Positions 9,115 to 17,725 of a DNA stretch of 64,000 nucleotides are shown one piece after another (the first letter of the stretch is position 1; every line of letters starts with the position of its first letter). This stretch comes from an uncultured Rhodospirillaceae bacterium (GTDB lineage Bacteria; Pseudomonadota; Alphaproteobacteria; Reyranellales; Reyranellaceae), in contig CAMFGZ010000002.1 in assembly GCA_945952105.1 (NCBI GenBank), forward strand, positions 248,001 to 312,000. Direction: 5' to 3'. Under the pieces are notes generated by a model that saw only the letters and a list, made by a program, of their open reading frames with translations, searched no databases and had not been told where the DNA came from. A program made the position numbers and the translations under genes.

Positions 9115-10650
9115 TCAGATGCTGCGGCCCGCTCTTTCCCAATAGGGCGCCCGCAGTTTCCTTTTGAAGATCTTGCCCGAATCCTCGCGCGGAAGCGCGG
9201 CGCTGAACTCGACGACCTTCGGCACCTTGTAGCGCGCCAGATGTTCGCCGAGATAGGCGCGCACCGACGTCGCATCGAGGCTGACGCCGGCCAAGGGCTC
9301 GACATGGGCGCAGATCTGCTCGCCGAACTCCTCGTCGGGAATGCCGAACACCGCGCAGTCGCGCACGCCCGGCATCTGGATCAGAGCACCCTCGATCTCG
9401 GCCGGGTAAATGTTCACACCACCCGAGATGATCATGTCGCGCTTGCGATCGCACAGGAACAGGAAGCCGTCGGCATCGACGTAGCCGATGTCGCCCACCG
9501 TCACGAGCTGGCCCAGGGCCACTTCGCGCCGCTTGGCGTCGTCGTTGTTGTAGGTGAAATCCGCGAGGTGCGGTCCGCGGACGTAGATTTCGCCGACCTC
9601 ACCGGTCGGCACGTCGCGCCCCTCGCCATCGACGACCCGCACGGTCGCGCCCGGCACCGCGCGGCCCACGGTGCCGGGCTTGCGCAACGCATCCTCCGAA
9701 CCATGCCAGACCACGACGCCGGTCTCGGTGGCGCCGTAGTATTCATTGATGACCGGCCCCCACCATTCGATCATCTGCCGCTTCACTGCCGGTGCGCAGG
9801 GAGCCGCTCCATGGCTCACGAAACGCAATGACGAGACGTCGTGGCGCGCGCGGACTTCGCCCGGCAGGCGCAGCAGGCGCACGAACATGGTCGGCACGAT
9901 ATGCATGTGGGTGACGCCGTGCCGCGCGATCAGCCGCAGCATGTCCTCGGCCTCGAAACGCGGCTGCAGCACCATGTGCAGCCCGAGCCGCGAACTGGCG
10001 TTGCCGTAGGCCGACGGCGCGGAGTGATACATCGGCCCGTTCATGAGCACGACGATTTCGGGATCGGGCTTCAGGCCCCAGAACAGGGCCGCCTCCTGCG
10101 CCGCCGCAGCCTGCTGCTCGGGCGTGCTAGGCTGGCGACGCACGCCCTTCGGCCGCCCCGTCGTGCCGGACGTGTAGATCATGCTGCCGCGCGCCGCCCG
10201 CGGCGGCTCCGTACGTGGCGCGGAACCGGCGACGAATGATTCCCAGGACTCGGCACCCACGGGCACCTGACGTTTCTCGGCGGCAATGCCGTAGGCCGCC
10301 GCAATCTCGTCCGGTGTCGGCACGGCGAGTACCTTAACGCCCTCGGGCACACCACCCGCGATCTGCGCCAGCAGGTCGGTGTGCGCCACGAGAACCGAGG
10401 CGCCGCTGTCGCGCAGGATGTAGTTCGCCTCCTCCGGCGTGAAGTGCCAGTTGATCGGCACGGCATAGGCACCGACCTGGCTGGCCGCCATGTTGACCTC
10501 GAAGGTCGCGAAATCGTTGCGCAGCATCAGTGCCACGGCACTGTCCTCGCCGACACCGAGAGTCGCCAGGCCGCCGGCGGCGCGCGCTGCATTGTCCCGG
10601 ATCTCCGCCCAGCTGCGGAACCGCTCGCCCGCCGTAACGCCTGCCGTCAT
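9115..10650 (-). CDS. AMP-dependent acyl-CoA synthetase/ligase
   Basis: Activates a carboxylic acid to its acyl-CoA through an acyl-AMP intermediate. The 511-residue protein carries the P-loop MIYTSGTTGRPKGVRR, NEYYGATE, the hinge GDIGYVDADGFLFLCDRKRDMIISGGVNIYP (written in segments of the A5/A8 region) and the C-terminal lysine motif EDSGKIFKRKL. The start is ATG 10648-10650, in an ATGA overlap with the TetR gene upstream; the frame continues open further, but there it only shadows tetR. The TetR-synthetase pair suggests induction by the acid or its CoA ester. Substrate unknown; a fatty-acid or aromatic acid is plausible. Confidence 0.9.
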   Translation of the reverse strand: MTAGVTAGERFRSWAEIRDNAARAAGGLATLGVGEDSAVALMLRNDFATFEVNMAASQVGAYAVPINWHFTPEEANYILRDSGASVLVAHTDLLAQIAGGVPEGVKVLAVPTPDEIAAAYGIAAEKRQVPVGAESWESFVAGSAPRTEPPRAARGSMIYTSGTTGRPKGVRRQPSTPEQQAAAAQEAALFWGLKPDPEIVVLMNGPMYHSAPSAYGNASSRLGLHMVLQPRFEAEDMLRLIARHGVTHMHIVPTMFVRLLRLPGEVRARHDVSSLRFVSHGAAPCAPAVKRQMIEWWGPVINEYYGATETGVVVWHGSEDALRKPGTVGRAVPGATVRVVDGEGRDVPTGEVGEIYVRGPHLADFTYNNDDAKRREVALGQLVTVGDIGYVDADGFLFLCDRKRDMIISGGVNIYPAEIEGALIQMPGVRDCAVFGIPDEEFGEQICAHVEPLAGVSLDATSVRAYLGEHLARYKVPKVVEFSAALPREDSGKIFKRKLRAPYWERAGRSI

Positions 10651-11270
10651 CGTTTCTTCCCTGTCTTCGTGGGGGCAACCAACGCGCCCTTGAACATCAG
10701 CCCACCGTGGAAGCCGGCGAGCGCTCGAATGTCCGGCCCATGCTCGAGCATTCCGGCCTGTTTCAGCATGACCAGCCCGTGCGCCGCGGCCCACATCGAC
10801 CATCCGAAAAGCAGGGGATCGGCGTCGATCAGTCCGGCCTTCACCATGTCTTCCGCCTGCTGGGTGACGAAGGTACGCGCCCGCTTCGACTCGCGCAGCA
10901 GTTCGGGATGCTGGTCGTCGATCGGCTGGTCGATCTCGAACATGATACGATAGGCGTGCGGGTGCTCTTCGGCGAACCGCAGATAGGCGTCGCCGACGAG
11001 CCGCGCTCTTTCGAGCGGCCCCTCGCCCTTCATCGCGGCGGCTTCCAGCGCGTCGGCGAACCGCGAGAAGGCCTCCGCCCTCACCGTGGCGAGGATGTCG
11101 GCCTTGTCCTTGAAGTAGCGATAGGGCGTCTTGGGACTGCAGCCCAACGCCTCGGCCAGCTGGCGCATGGTGACGCCCTCGTAGCCGAAACGGGCAAACC
11201 GCTCGGTGGCGACCCGGCACAGCGCGGCGCGGAAATCGGCGATGTCTTTTTCGGTCAGATAGCGCGGCAT
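10647..11270 (-). CDS. TetR/AcrR family transcriptional regulator
   Basis: One-component repressor of the TetR family. From ATG 11268-11270 it is 207 residues: MPRYLTEKDIADFRAALCRV, then a helix-turn-helix at about 24-50 (GVTMRQLAEALGCSPKTPYRYFKDK), then an all-helical ligand domain. It overlaps the acyl-CoA synthetase by four bases and almost certainly controls it. A perfect 17-bp palindrome (11277-11293) ends seven bases before its ATG and is the obvious operator. The frame is open 23 codons further upstream, but those codons lie across the palindrome and are unlikely to be translated. Confidence 0.93.
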   Translation of the reverse strand: MPRYLTEKDIADFRAALCRVATERFARFGYEGVTMRQLAEALGCSPKTPYRYFKDKADILATVRAEAFSRFADALEAAAMKGEGPLERARLVGDAYLRFAEEHPHAYRIMFEIDQPIDDQHPELLRESKRARTFVTQQAEDMVKAGLIDADPLLFGWSMWAAAHGLVMLKQAGMLEHGPDIRALAGFHGGLMFKGALVAPTKTGKKR

Positions 11271-11276
11271 GATTTT

Positions 11277-11293
11277 CGTACACAGTGTGTACG
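11277..11293. promoter_or_regulatory. Probable TetR operator (17-bp perfect palindrome)
   Basis: CGTACACAGTGTGTACG is a perfect inverted repeat around a central G at 11285. It lies six bases upstream of the tetR start codon, where a bound dimer would block its own operon. Such palindromes of this size are typical TetR sites. Confidence 0.75.
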
Positions 11294-11316
11294 CATAATC
11301 ATCTTCCGTCAAACGC

Positions 11317-11347
11317 GCGGACCGGTGCAGGGCCCGCACCGGTCCGC
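11317..11347 (-). terminator. Terminator-like hairpin after the receiver gene
   Basis: A perfect 12-bp stem (11317-11328 with 11336-11347) around a 7-base loop starts 12 bases past the receiver-protein stop on the minus strand. The tail after the stem (GCGTTTGACG) is only slightly U-rich, so it may be Rho-assisted or mainly protect the 3' end. It insulates tetR from the upstream gene. Confidence 0.55.
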
Positions 11348-11358
11348 CATGTCTTCAC

Positions 11359-11877
11359 CTAGAGCTGGGGAAACAGCCTCGGCCCTCTGGCATAAGGGAT
11401 CGCGGTTGCTCCGGCGCCTCCGCTGACCATCTGGTCAACGGTATCCACCAGCGCGCTCGGCGAGACCGGCTTGGTAATCAGAGGGCGCAGAGCAAGCTCA
11501 TGCGGTAGATCACGCTCGTCGCTGGCGATCACCGCAAAGGGCACCTGCTCGGCTGCCAGCCAGTCGGCAACCGCGATGGGGGCGCTTCGACGAGAGTCCA
11601 GGTCGATCACAGCCGCGTCCAGGCGACCAGCTCGAACCAGACGTTCCACTTCGCTTTGGCTTCCGGCCGGACCGACAATGCGATAGCCCGCATCTCGCAA
11701 ATGCTTCTGCATTTCCAGCGCCAGCGGAAGCTGATCCTCGACGATCAGTATTCGGCCACGTGGCGGCCGGTCGATCGTTCCCGCATATCCAAAGACCGGG
11801 AAAAGCCCGGTGCCATCGACCTGTTCAGTCAGGTCTTCGGACCATTCAGGCCGGTAGGCTGCCGACCTTGCGATCAT
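11359..11877 (-). CDS. Stand-alone response-regulator receiver protein
   Basis: The 172-residue protein is a single CheY-like receiver domain with no output domain. GRILIVEDQ supplies the acidic pair, AVIDLDS the phospho-acceptor aspartate, FAVIASDE the conserved Ser/Thr position and ITKPVS the lysine. About 40 N-terminal residues before the domain and 20 after it match nothing I recognise. GGAGG six bases before the ATG supports the start. No histidine kinase lies in the window, so its partner is elsewhere. It sits between the small heat-shock gene and tetR, with hairpins on both sides, so it is probably monocistronic. Confidence 0.85.
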   Translation of the reverse strand: MIARSAAYRPEWSEDLTEQVDGTGLFPVFGYAGTIDRPPRGRILIVEDQLPLALEMQKHLRDAGYRIVGPAGSQSEVERLVRAGRLDAAVIDLDSRRSAPIAVADWLAAEQVPFAVIASDERDLPHELALRPLITKPVSPSALVDTVDQMVSGGAGATAIPYARGPRLFPQL

Positions 11878-11912
11878 GACGAACCTCCTAAATGCAGTGG
11901 CTTCGATGGAAG

Positions 11913-11938
11913 GCGCCCGCCGCCCTGGCGGCGGACGC
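11913..11938 (-). terminator. Terminator-like hairpin after hsp20
   Basis: A very GC-rich inverted repeat (arms CCGCCGCC at 11917-11924 and GGCGGCGG at 11927-11934, extended by GCG/CGC with one mismatch) lies 20 bases after the hsp20 stop on the minus strand. The following bases CTTCC are weakly pyrimidine-rich. Likely a transcript end without a full U-tract. Confidence 0.45.
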
Positions 11939-11958
11939 TCCTCATTCGACCATCGAGC

Positions 11959-12405
11959 TCATTGCCTGGTGATGCGCGGCGATGAGCCCGACTCGATGCG
12001 GATGGCGCGGGCCTTCTTTTCTTCCGGGATCTCCCGCTTCAGCTCGATCGTCAGAATGCCATTTGCCAGGCTCGCGCCCACCACCTTGACGTGATCGGCG
12101 AGCTGGAATCGGCGCTCGAACTCGCGAGCGGCAATACCTCGATACAGGTATTCCTTCTCCTCAGCCCCAGGCTGCGATTTGCCGGTGACGAGAAGCTCGT
12201 CTTCCTTCTGCGTGACATTCAGTTCCGGCTCGCCGAAGCCCGCCACCGCCATGACGATGCGATAGCTGTCATCGCCCGTCTTCTCGATATTGTAAGGCGG
12301 ATAGCCCTGCGGACCCTGGCTGACGGCCGAGTCGAGCATGCTGAATACCCGGTCGAAGCCGACCGTATCCCGATAAAACGGTGAAAAGTCGAAAGCACTG
12401 CGCAT
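11959..12405 (-). CDS. Small heat-shock protein, Hsp20/IbpA family
   Basis: ATP-independent chaperone that holds unfolding proteins. The 148-residue protein begins MRSAFDFSPFYRDTVGFDRVF, very close to the IbpA start, followed by an alpha-crystallin domain with PPYNIEKTGDDSYRI, AREFERRFQLADHV and the signature ASLANGILTIELKREIPEE, and a C-terminal extension ending RITRQ. Two ATGs are close together; the one at 12403-12405 has GGAGG at proper spacing, while the one at 12411 abuts it. The 5' region carries a sigma32-like promoter and a stable hairpin (see separate entries). Confidence 0.95.
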   Translation of the reverse strand: MRSAFDFSPFYRDTVGFDRVFSMLDSAVSQGPQGYPPYNIEKTGDDSYRIVMAVAGFGEPELNVTQKEDELLVTGKSQPGAEEKEYLYRGIAAREFERRFQLADHVKVVGASLANGILTIELKREIPEEKKARAIRIESGSSPRITRQ

Positions 12406-12440
12406 GTTCATCCTCCACTCCTGAGCGATGTGTTTGCGAA

Positions 12441-12463
12441 GCGGTCCCCCGAGGGGCAACCGC
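12441..12463 (-). ncRNA. Structured 5' UTR of hsp20, candidate RNA thermometer
   Basis: The hsp20 leader holds a hairpin with arms GCGGT/ACCGC and CCCC/GGGG on the minus strand, starting about 36 bases before the ATG. Alphaproteobacterial small heat-shock genes often have ROSE-type thermometers here. I could not identify the canonical ROSE element pairing with the ribosome site, so this is tentative. Confidence 0.3.
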
Positions 12464-12495
12464 CGAGGCGGCACCGGAAGCACCGCCGGCAGACG

Positions 12496-12523
12496 ATCTG
12501 GGAAGGGTCGAGAGGCCTTCAAG
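12496..12523 (-). promoter_or_regulatory. Candidate sigma32 (RpoH) promoter of hsp20
   Basis: On the minus strand CTTGAA (12518-12523) matches the sigma32 -35 box, followed after 15 bases by CCCAGAT (12496-12502), a partial match to the CCCCATNT -10 box. The predicted leader is about 80 bases. Confidence 0.45.
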
Positions 12524-12612
12524 GCCCGGCTGGAAAAAAAGTCTGCGCCCAGCCCGGGCACGACGAGCGGGATCGTTACGCACGCCCCGCCTCCTCCCTG
12601 CAAGGGGAGAGG

Positions 12613-13785
12613 CTATGCCGTCTCGGCGAACAGCTCGCGGCCGATCAGCATACGGCGAATCTCGCTGGTACCGGCGCCGATCTCGTAGAGCTTGGCGTCG
12701 CGCAGCAGGCGGCCGGTCGGATAGTCGTTGATGTAGCCGTTGCCGCCCAGCAACTGGATGGCGTCGAGTGCCACCATCGTGGCCTTCTCGGCGGCATAGA
12801 GGATCGCGCCGGCCGAATCCTTGCGCGTGGTCTGACCGCGGTCGCAGGCCTTGGCGACGGCATACACGTAAGCCTTGCAGGCGTTCATGGTCGTGTACAT
12901 GTCGGCGAGCTTGCCCTGCACGAGCTGGAACTCGCCGATCGCCTGGCCGAACTGCTTCCGCTCGTGGACATAGGGCACGACGATGTCCATCGCCGCCTGC
13001 ATGATGCCGATCGGGCCCGCCGCCAGGACGGCGCGCTCGTAGTCGAGGCCGCTCATCAGCACGTTGACGCCCTTGCCCACCGCGCCCAGCACGTTCTCCT
13101 CGGGGATCTCGCAATCCTCGAACACCAGCTCGCCGGTCGAGGAACCGCGCATGCCCATCTTGTCGAGCTTCTGGGCGACCTTGAAGCCCTTGCGATCGGT
13201 CTCGACGAGGAAGGTGGTGATGCCGCGCGACCCGGCGGCCGGATCGGTCTTGGCGTAGACCACGATCACCTGCGCATCGGGGCTGTTGGTGATCCACATC
13301 TTGGTCCCGTTCAGAACGTAGCGGTCGCCCTTCCTCTCGGCCCTGAGCTTCATCGACACGACGTCGGAGCCCGCGCCCGTCTCGCTCATGGCGAGGCTGC
13401 CGACATGCTCGCCGGAGATCAGCCTGGGCAGGAAACGCTTCTTCTGCTCGTCGGTGCCGGTGCGGCGGATCTGGTTGATGCAGAGATTGGAGTGCGCGCC
13501 GTAGCTCAGGCCGACGGCGGCCGAGGCGCGGCTGATCTCCTCGACCGCGATGACGTGTTCCAGATAGCCGAGCCCCGCGCCGCCGAATTCCTCTTCCACG
13601 GTGATGCCGTGCAGGCCGAGTTCGCCCATCTTCGGCCAGAGTTCACGCGGGAAACGGTCGCTCTTGTCGATCTCCGCGGCGATCGGCGCAACCTCGGACG
13701 AGGCAAAGCGCTGGACCTGGTCACGCAGCGCGTCGGCGGTCTCGCCCAGGCCGAAATCGAACGGCGGCATCGCGTTTGGGATCAT
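12613..13785 (-). CDS. ivd: Isovaleryl-CoA dehydrogenase
   Basis: FAD enzyme of leucine degradation that oxidises isovaleryl-CoA to 3-methylcrotonyl-CoA and passes electrons to ETF. From ATG 13783-13785 the protein is 390 residues. The acyl-CoA dehydrogenase signatures [12 protein letters not shown] and [12 protein letters not shown] are present; E250 in [13 protein letters not shown] is at the position of the IVD catalytic base, and the stretch [13 protein letters not shown] with [10 protein letters not shown] is typical of IVD rather than other family members. The frame is open 31 codons upstream, with no family likeness. The rest of the leucine pathway is not in the window; etfAB is at 52647-54333. 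Confidence 0.92.
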   Translation of the reverse strand: MIPNAMPPFDFGLGETADALRDQVQRFASSEVAPIAAEIDKSDRFPRELWPKMGELGLHGITVEEEFGGAGLGYLEHVIAVEEISRASAAVGLSYGAHSNLCINQIRRTGTDEQKKRFLPRLISGEHVGSLAMSETGAGSDVVSMKLRAERKGDRYVLNGTKMWITNSPDAQVIVVYAKTDPAAGSRGITTFLVETDRKGFKVAQKLDKMGMRGSSTGELVFEDCEIPEENVLGAVGKGVNVLMSGLDYERAVLAAGPIGIMQAAMDIVVPYVHERKQFGQAIGEFQLVQGKLADMYTTMNACKAYVYAVAKACDRGQTTRKDSAGAILYAAEKATMVALDAIQLLGGNGYINDYPTGRLLRDAKLYEIGAGTSEIRRMLIGRELFAETA

Positions 13786-13868
13786 GATCCTCTTACCTGC
13801 TTCTTCAACTCGGCACCGCCCGGCCAAATTCTCGGACGTCGCCTTCCCTCGGAGACGATAGCGCGTCC

Positions 13869-13887
13869 GACTGGCCACGGGCCAGTC
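13869..13887 (-). terminator. Hairpin immediately after mgtE
   Basis: A perfect 8-bp stem, GACTGGCC (13869-13876) with GGCCAGTC (13880-13887), and a 3-base loop directly follows the mgtE stop codon on the minus strand. There is no U-tract, so it may act with Rho or stabilise the 3' end. Confidence 0.4.
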
Positions 13888-15249
13888 TCAGAGCAGGAAG
13901 ATCGTCGCCAGACCCAGGAAGGTCAGGAAGCCCGTCACGTCGGTAACCATGGTCAGGAAGACGGTCGAGGAGACGGCAGGATCCACGCCGAACTTCTGCA
14001 GGCCGAGCGGGATCAGCGACCCGGCGAGCGCTGCGGCCATCAGATTGCAGACCATGGCACCCGCGATGACGCCACCCAGCCGCCAGTCGTGAAACACCGC
14101 GATCACGCCGACGGCGAGCAGGACCGCGAACAGCAGGCCGTTCAGGCTACCGACCACCGCCTCCTTCGCGATGAAGCGCATGGCGTTCGCAGCCGTCAGC
14201 TCGCCCATCGCCAGGGCGCGGACCGTTACGGTTACGGTCTGGATGCCGGCATTGCCGCCCATCGAGGCCACGATCGGCATGAGAGCGGCCAGGACAACGA
14301 TCTTCTCGATGGTGCCCTCGAACCGGCTGATCACGAAGGATGCGACAAGCGCGGTCGCCACGTTGACCAGCAGCCAGGGCGCCCGCAGCCGGGCCGTCGT
14401 CACCGTGTCGGCATGCATGTCGTCGGAGCCGACGCCGCCCATCTTGAGCAGGTCCTCCTCGGCCTCCTCATCGATCACGTCGACGACGTCGTCGACCATG
14501 ATCACGCCCTGCAGCCGCCCGTCTTCGTCGACCACCGGACACGAGACCAGGTTCTTGTCACGGAAGACATGCGCCACTTCGGCCTGATCGGCCATCGCGG
14601 GCAGCGACGGAATGTCGGGATCGACGATGTCGAAGATCGGCACGGGACGCTTGGTGCGCAGCATGCGGCCGAGCGGCACCGAACCACGCAGGCGCCCCGA
14701 CTCGTCGACGACGAAAATGTCGTACACGTCATCGGGCAGGTCGGTCGCCTCGCGGCAATAGTCGATCACCTGGCCCACGGTCCAGGTGTCGGCAACCTTG
14801 ACCAGCGACCGCTGCATGAGGCGGCCGGCCGTGTCTTCCGGATAGGCCAGTGCCCGCTCGATATCCGCACGCTCCGCGGCCGGGATCTCCGCCAGGACTT
14901 CCTGCCGCTCGTCCTCCGACAGGTCTTCGAGGATGGTCGCGGCATCGTCGGCTTCGAGCTCACGGGCGGCCGCCGCGATTTCCTTGCTGTCGAGCTGCTC
15001 GAGAACGTCCTCCAGCACCTCGTCGTCGAGTTCGGTCAGGGCCTCCGGATCGAGATCGCCCTTGAGGATGCCGACCAACTTGTCGCGCTCTTCCTCCGAA
15101 ATCTGTTCGAGGATGGAGGCCTGGCCGGTGGCGCTGAGGTTGGCGAGCAGTTCGCGCGCATCCTCCGGCCTGTTCTCCGCAAGCGCCGCCTCGACCCGCC
15201 GGACGAGATCCAGCGTAACTTCATCGAGATGGTCGATCTCGATGCTCAT
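13888..15249 (-). CDS. mgtE: Magnesium transporter MgtE
   Basis: Mg2+-gated magnesium channel. The 453-residue protein shows the acidic, helical MgtE N-domain at about 10-130 (repeats such as LDEVTLDLV and EDLSEDERQEVLAEI), two CBS domains at about 135-260 (GVIMVDDVVDVIDEEA) and five membrane helices from about 285, with LPIVASMGGNAGIQT-like pore residues (read here as MPIVASMGGNAG). The start codon overlaps the maeB stop by four bases (ATGA), so the two proteins are probably made from one message with translational coupling. Confidence 0.95.
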   Translation of the reverse strand: MSIEIDHLDEVTLDLVRRVEAALAENRPEDARELLANLSATGQASILEQISEEERDKLVGILKGDLDPEALTELDDEVLEDVLEQLDSKEIAAAARELEADDAATILEDLSEDERQEVLAEIPAAERADIERALAYPEDTAGRLMQRSLVKVADTWTVGQVIDYCREATDLPDDVYDIFVVDESGRLRGSVPLGRMLRTKRPVPIFDIVDPDIPSLPAMADQAEVAHVFRDKNLVSCPVVDEDGRLQGVIMVDDVVDVIDEEAEEDLLKMGGVGSDDMHADTVTTARLRAPWLLVNVATALVASFVISRFEGTIEKIVVLAALMPIVASMGGNAGIQTVTVTVRALAMGELTAANAMRFIAKEAVVGSLNGLLFAVLLAVGVIAVFHDWRLGGVIAGAMVCNLMAAALAGSLIPLGLQKFGVDPAVSSTVFLTMVTDVTGFLTFLGLATIFLL

Positions 15250-17528
15250 CCACGCGCTTCCGCGAGGCGTTGCGCCTCGACCACGGCCAGCGCGGTCATG
15301 TTCAGGATGCCGCGGGCGGTGACCGACGGCGTGAGGACATGGGCTGGAAGGTCCGTGCCCAGCAGAATCGGTCCTATATGCAGACCGTCGGCGCCTTCCT
15401 TCAGCAGGTTGAAGGCGATGTTGGCGGCATCGAGCGACGGACAGACGACGAGGTTCGCCACTTCCTTCAGTCGCGAACGCGGGAAGACGCTGTGACGGAT
15501 CTCCAGGTTCAGGGCCGCGTCGCCGTGCATCTCGCCGTCGACCTCGAGGGTCGGCGCGCGGCTGTGCAGGATCTTCACAGCCGCCGCCATCTTCTTCGCC
15601 GAGGGATGGTCCGAGCTGCCGAAGCTGGAATGCGAGAGCAGCGAGACGCGCGGCTGGATGCCGAAGCGCAGCACCTCGTCGGCCGCCAGCAGGGTGATCT
15701 CCGCCAGGGTCTCCGGATCGGGATCGTAGTTCACGTAGGTGTCGGCGATGAACAGCGAGCGGGTCGGCATGACCAGCAAGCTGAGCGCCGCCATGTTCTT
15801 CACGCCCTCGCGGAGGCCGATGATGTCGCGCACATGGGCCAGATGGGTGCGGAAGCGGCCATAGGCACCGGCGATCATCGCGTCGGCGTCGCCGAGCTTG
15901 ACCGCCAGCGCGGCGATCAGCGTCGGGCTGGAGCGCACGAGGTTGCGCGCCGTGGGCTCGGTGACACCGCGCCGCTCCATAAGTTCGTGGTAGGCGCCCC
16001 AGTATTTGTCGTAGCGCGGGTCGCTCGACGGATCGACCAGCTCGGCGTCGACGCCCGGCTGGAAGCGCAGCCCCAGCCGCTCGGCCCGCCGGCGGACGAT
16101 CTCCGGGCGACCGATCAGGATCGGCTTGGCGATGCCTTCATCCAGGATGATCTGCACGGCGCGCAGGACGCGGTCATCCTCGCCGGCGCTGAAGATCACC
16201 CGCTTCGGATCGGAACGCGCATGCTCGAAGACCGGGCGCATGACGAGGCCGGACTTGAACACGAACTGGCTGAGCTGCTGGCGGTAGGCCTCGAAGTCGG
16301 CGATCGGCCGTGTCGCGACGCCGCTGTCCATCGCCGCCTTGGCGACGGCGGGCGCCAGCTCGACGATCAGCCGCGGATCGAAGGGCTTGGGAATGATCTG
16401 GTTGGGGCCGAAGCCGCCCGCCTGCTCCCCGAAGGCGCGCGCCACCACCTCGGAGGGCTCCTTGCGCGCCAGAGACGCCAGCGCCCGCACACACGCGATC
16501 TTCATCTCGTCGTTGACGGTCGTGGCGCCGACATCGAGCGCGCCGCGGAAGATGTAGGGGAAGCAGAGGACGTTGTTGACCTGGTTGGGATAGTCGCTGC
16601 GGCCGGTCGCCATGATGGCGTCGTCGCGCACGCTGGCGACATCCTCGGGCGTGATCTCCGGATTCGGGTTGGCCAGTGCGAAGATCAGAGGCCTGGCGGC
16701 CATGCGGGCCACCATCTCGGGCTTTAGGACGCCGGCGGCCGACAGGCCCAGGAACACGTCGGCGTCACCGATCACCTCGCCCAGCGTACGGGCCTGGGTG
16801 TCGCGCGCGTAACGCTCCTTCCACGGGTCCATCAGCTCGTTGCGGCCCTTCCAGACCACGCCGACGATGTCGGTGACCCAGATGTTCTCGCGCGGCAGGC
16901 CGAGCTTCTCCAGCACGCCGAGACACGACAGCGCCGCGGCGCCCGCGCCCGAGACAACGAGCTTAACCTTTGCGATGTCCTTGCCGACCAGCGACAGCGC
17001 GTTCAGCAGCGCGGCGCCGACGATGATGGCGGTGCCATGCTGGTCGTCGTGGAACACCGGGATCTTCATCCGCTCGCGCAGCTTCTGCTCGACGAAGAAG
17101 CACTCCGGCGCCTTGATGTCCTCGAGGTTGATGCCGCCGAAGGTCGGCTCCAGTGCGGCGACGATGTCGACCAGCTTCTCCTGGTCGAGCTCGGCCACTT
17201 CGATGTCGAAGACGTCGATCCCGGCGAATTTCTTGAAGAGGACGCCCTTGCCTTCCATCACCGGCTTGGCGGCGAGCGGCCCGATGGCGCCCAGCCCCAG
17301 CACGGCAGTGCCGTTGGTCACGACGGCGACCAGGTTGGCGCGGGCGGTGAGCTCGGCGGCCGTCCCCGGATCGCGCACGATCTCATTGCAGGCAGCGGCG
17401 ACGCCCGGCGAGTAGGCCAGCGACAGGTCGCGCTGGGTCGCCAGCGGCTTGGTCGGAACGACCTCGATTTTGCCGGCGCGCGGCAGGCGGTGGTACCGGA
17501 GCGCGCTTTCGCTGAGTTCGTCCGCCAA
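15246..17528 (-). CDS. maeB: NADP-dependent malic enzyme with phosphotransacetylase-like domain
   Basis: Oxidatively decarboxylates malate to pyruvate with NADP+ and Mg2+/Mn2+. About 760 residues: malic domain at 1-160 ([30 protein letters not shown]), NAD-binding domain at 160-420 (FHDDQHGTA) and a C-terminal phosphotransacetylase-like domain at 430-760 ([23 protein letters not shown]), which in MaeB is regulatory. The start is a TTG at 17526-17528 giving [16 protein letters not shown], with GGGAG upstream; the ATG 17 codons earlier lies inside the terminator hairpin and adds residues not seen in the family. The stop overlaps mgtE. Confidence 0.92.
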   Translation of the reverse strand: MADELSESALRYHRLPRAGKIEVVPTKPLATQRDLSLAYSPGVAAACNEIVRDPGTAAELTARANLVAVVTNGTAVLGLGAIGPLAAKPVMEGKGVLFKKFAGIDVFDIEVAELDQEKLVDIVAALEPTFGGINLEDIKAPECFFVEQKLRERMKIPVFHDDQHGTAIIVGAALLNALSLVGKDIAKVKLVVSGAGAAALSCLGVLEKLGLPRENIWVTDIVGVVWKGRNELMDPWKERYARDTQARTLGEVIGDADVFLGLSAAGVLKPEMVARMAARPLIFALANPNPEITPEDVASVRDDAIMATGRSDYPNQVNNVLCFPYIFRGALDVGATTVNDEMKIACVRALASLARKEPSEVVARAFGEQAGGFGPNQIIPKPFDPRLIVELAPAVAKAAMDSGVATRPIADFEAYRQQLSQFVFKSGLVMRPVFEHARSDPKRVIFSAGEDDRVLRAVQIILDEGIAKPILIGRPEIVRRRAERLGLRFQPGVDAELVDPSSDPRYDKYWGAYHELMERRGVTEPTARNLVRSSPTLIAALAVKLGDADAMIAGAYGRFRTHLAHVRDIIGLREGVKNMAALSLLVMPTRSLFIADTYVNYDPDPETLAEITLLAADEVLRFGIQPRVSLLSHSSFGSSDHPSAKKMAAAVKILHSRAPTLEVDGEMHGDAALNLEIRHSVFPRSRLKEVANLVVCPSLDAANIAFNLLKEGADGLHIGPILLGTDLPAHVLTPSVTARGILNMTALAVVEAQRLAEARG

Positions 17529-17545
17529 AGCTCGTCTCCCGCCTG

Positions 17546-17587
17546 AAAAACAAAAGGGCCGCCAGTTGGATTTTACCAACAGGCGGC
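17546..17587 (-). terminator. Intrinsic terminator between tRNA-Leu and maeB
   Basis: On the minus strand a stem GCCGCC/GGCGGC plus GTTGG/CCAAC (one T-T mismatch, 6-base loop) is followed by CCTTTTGTTTTT. This is a textbook Rho-independent terminator, ending the tRNA-Leu transcript. It lies only 17 bases before the maeB start codon, so it may also act as an attenuator for maeB. Confidence 0.88.
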
Positions 17588-17610
17588 GACCTCTCGTCTA
17601 CCTTTTCGTT

Positions 17611-17717
17611 TCGAACCGGCGATGGTGCGGCCAAGAAGACTCGAACTTCCACGCCTCGCGGCACTAGCACCTCAAGCTAGCGCGTCTACCAATTCCGCCA
17701 TGGCCGCGCCGGTTCGA
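17611..17717. repeat. 11-bp inverted repeat bracketing tRNA-Leu
   Basis: TCGAACCGGCG at 17611-17621 and its exact complement CGCCGGTTCGA at 17707-17717 flank the tRNA. In the precursor RNA the 5' leader and 3' trailer would pair and stack beyond the acceptor stem, with the CCA and one extra base bulged. Confidence 0.8.
17623..17707 (-). tRNA. tRNA-Leu (GAG anticodon)
   Basis: The reverse strand folds as a class II tRNA: acceptor stem GCGGCCA pairs with TGGCCGC, anticodon stem CTAGC/GCTAG encloses the loop TTGAGGT with anticodon GAG (reads CUC/CUU leucine codons), a long variable arm follows, and the T-arm loop is GTTCGAG. CCA is encoded (17623-17625). Length 85 bases. The flanks form an 11-bp inverted repeat, so the pre-tRNA leader and trailer can pair. 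Confidence 0.97.
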
Positions 17718-17725
17718 TGGCGCGG

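Noticed and set aside
10651..11283. N-terminal extension of the acyl-CoA synthetase into tetR
   Set aside because: The TetR frame is the coding one there; the ATGA overlap gives a proper synthetase start at 10650.
12430..15495. A plus-strand open frame of about 1000 codons across ivd and mgtE
   Set aside because: It is antisense to two well-supported genes, is rich in Arg, His, Gly and Asp as GC-rich shadow frames are, and has no recognisable domain.
17611..17717. Integration (att) site at tRNA-Leu
   Set aside because: The flanks are inverted, not direct, repeats, and no integrase or island lies next to the tRNA.
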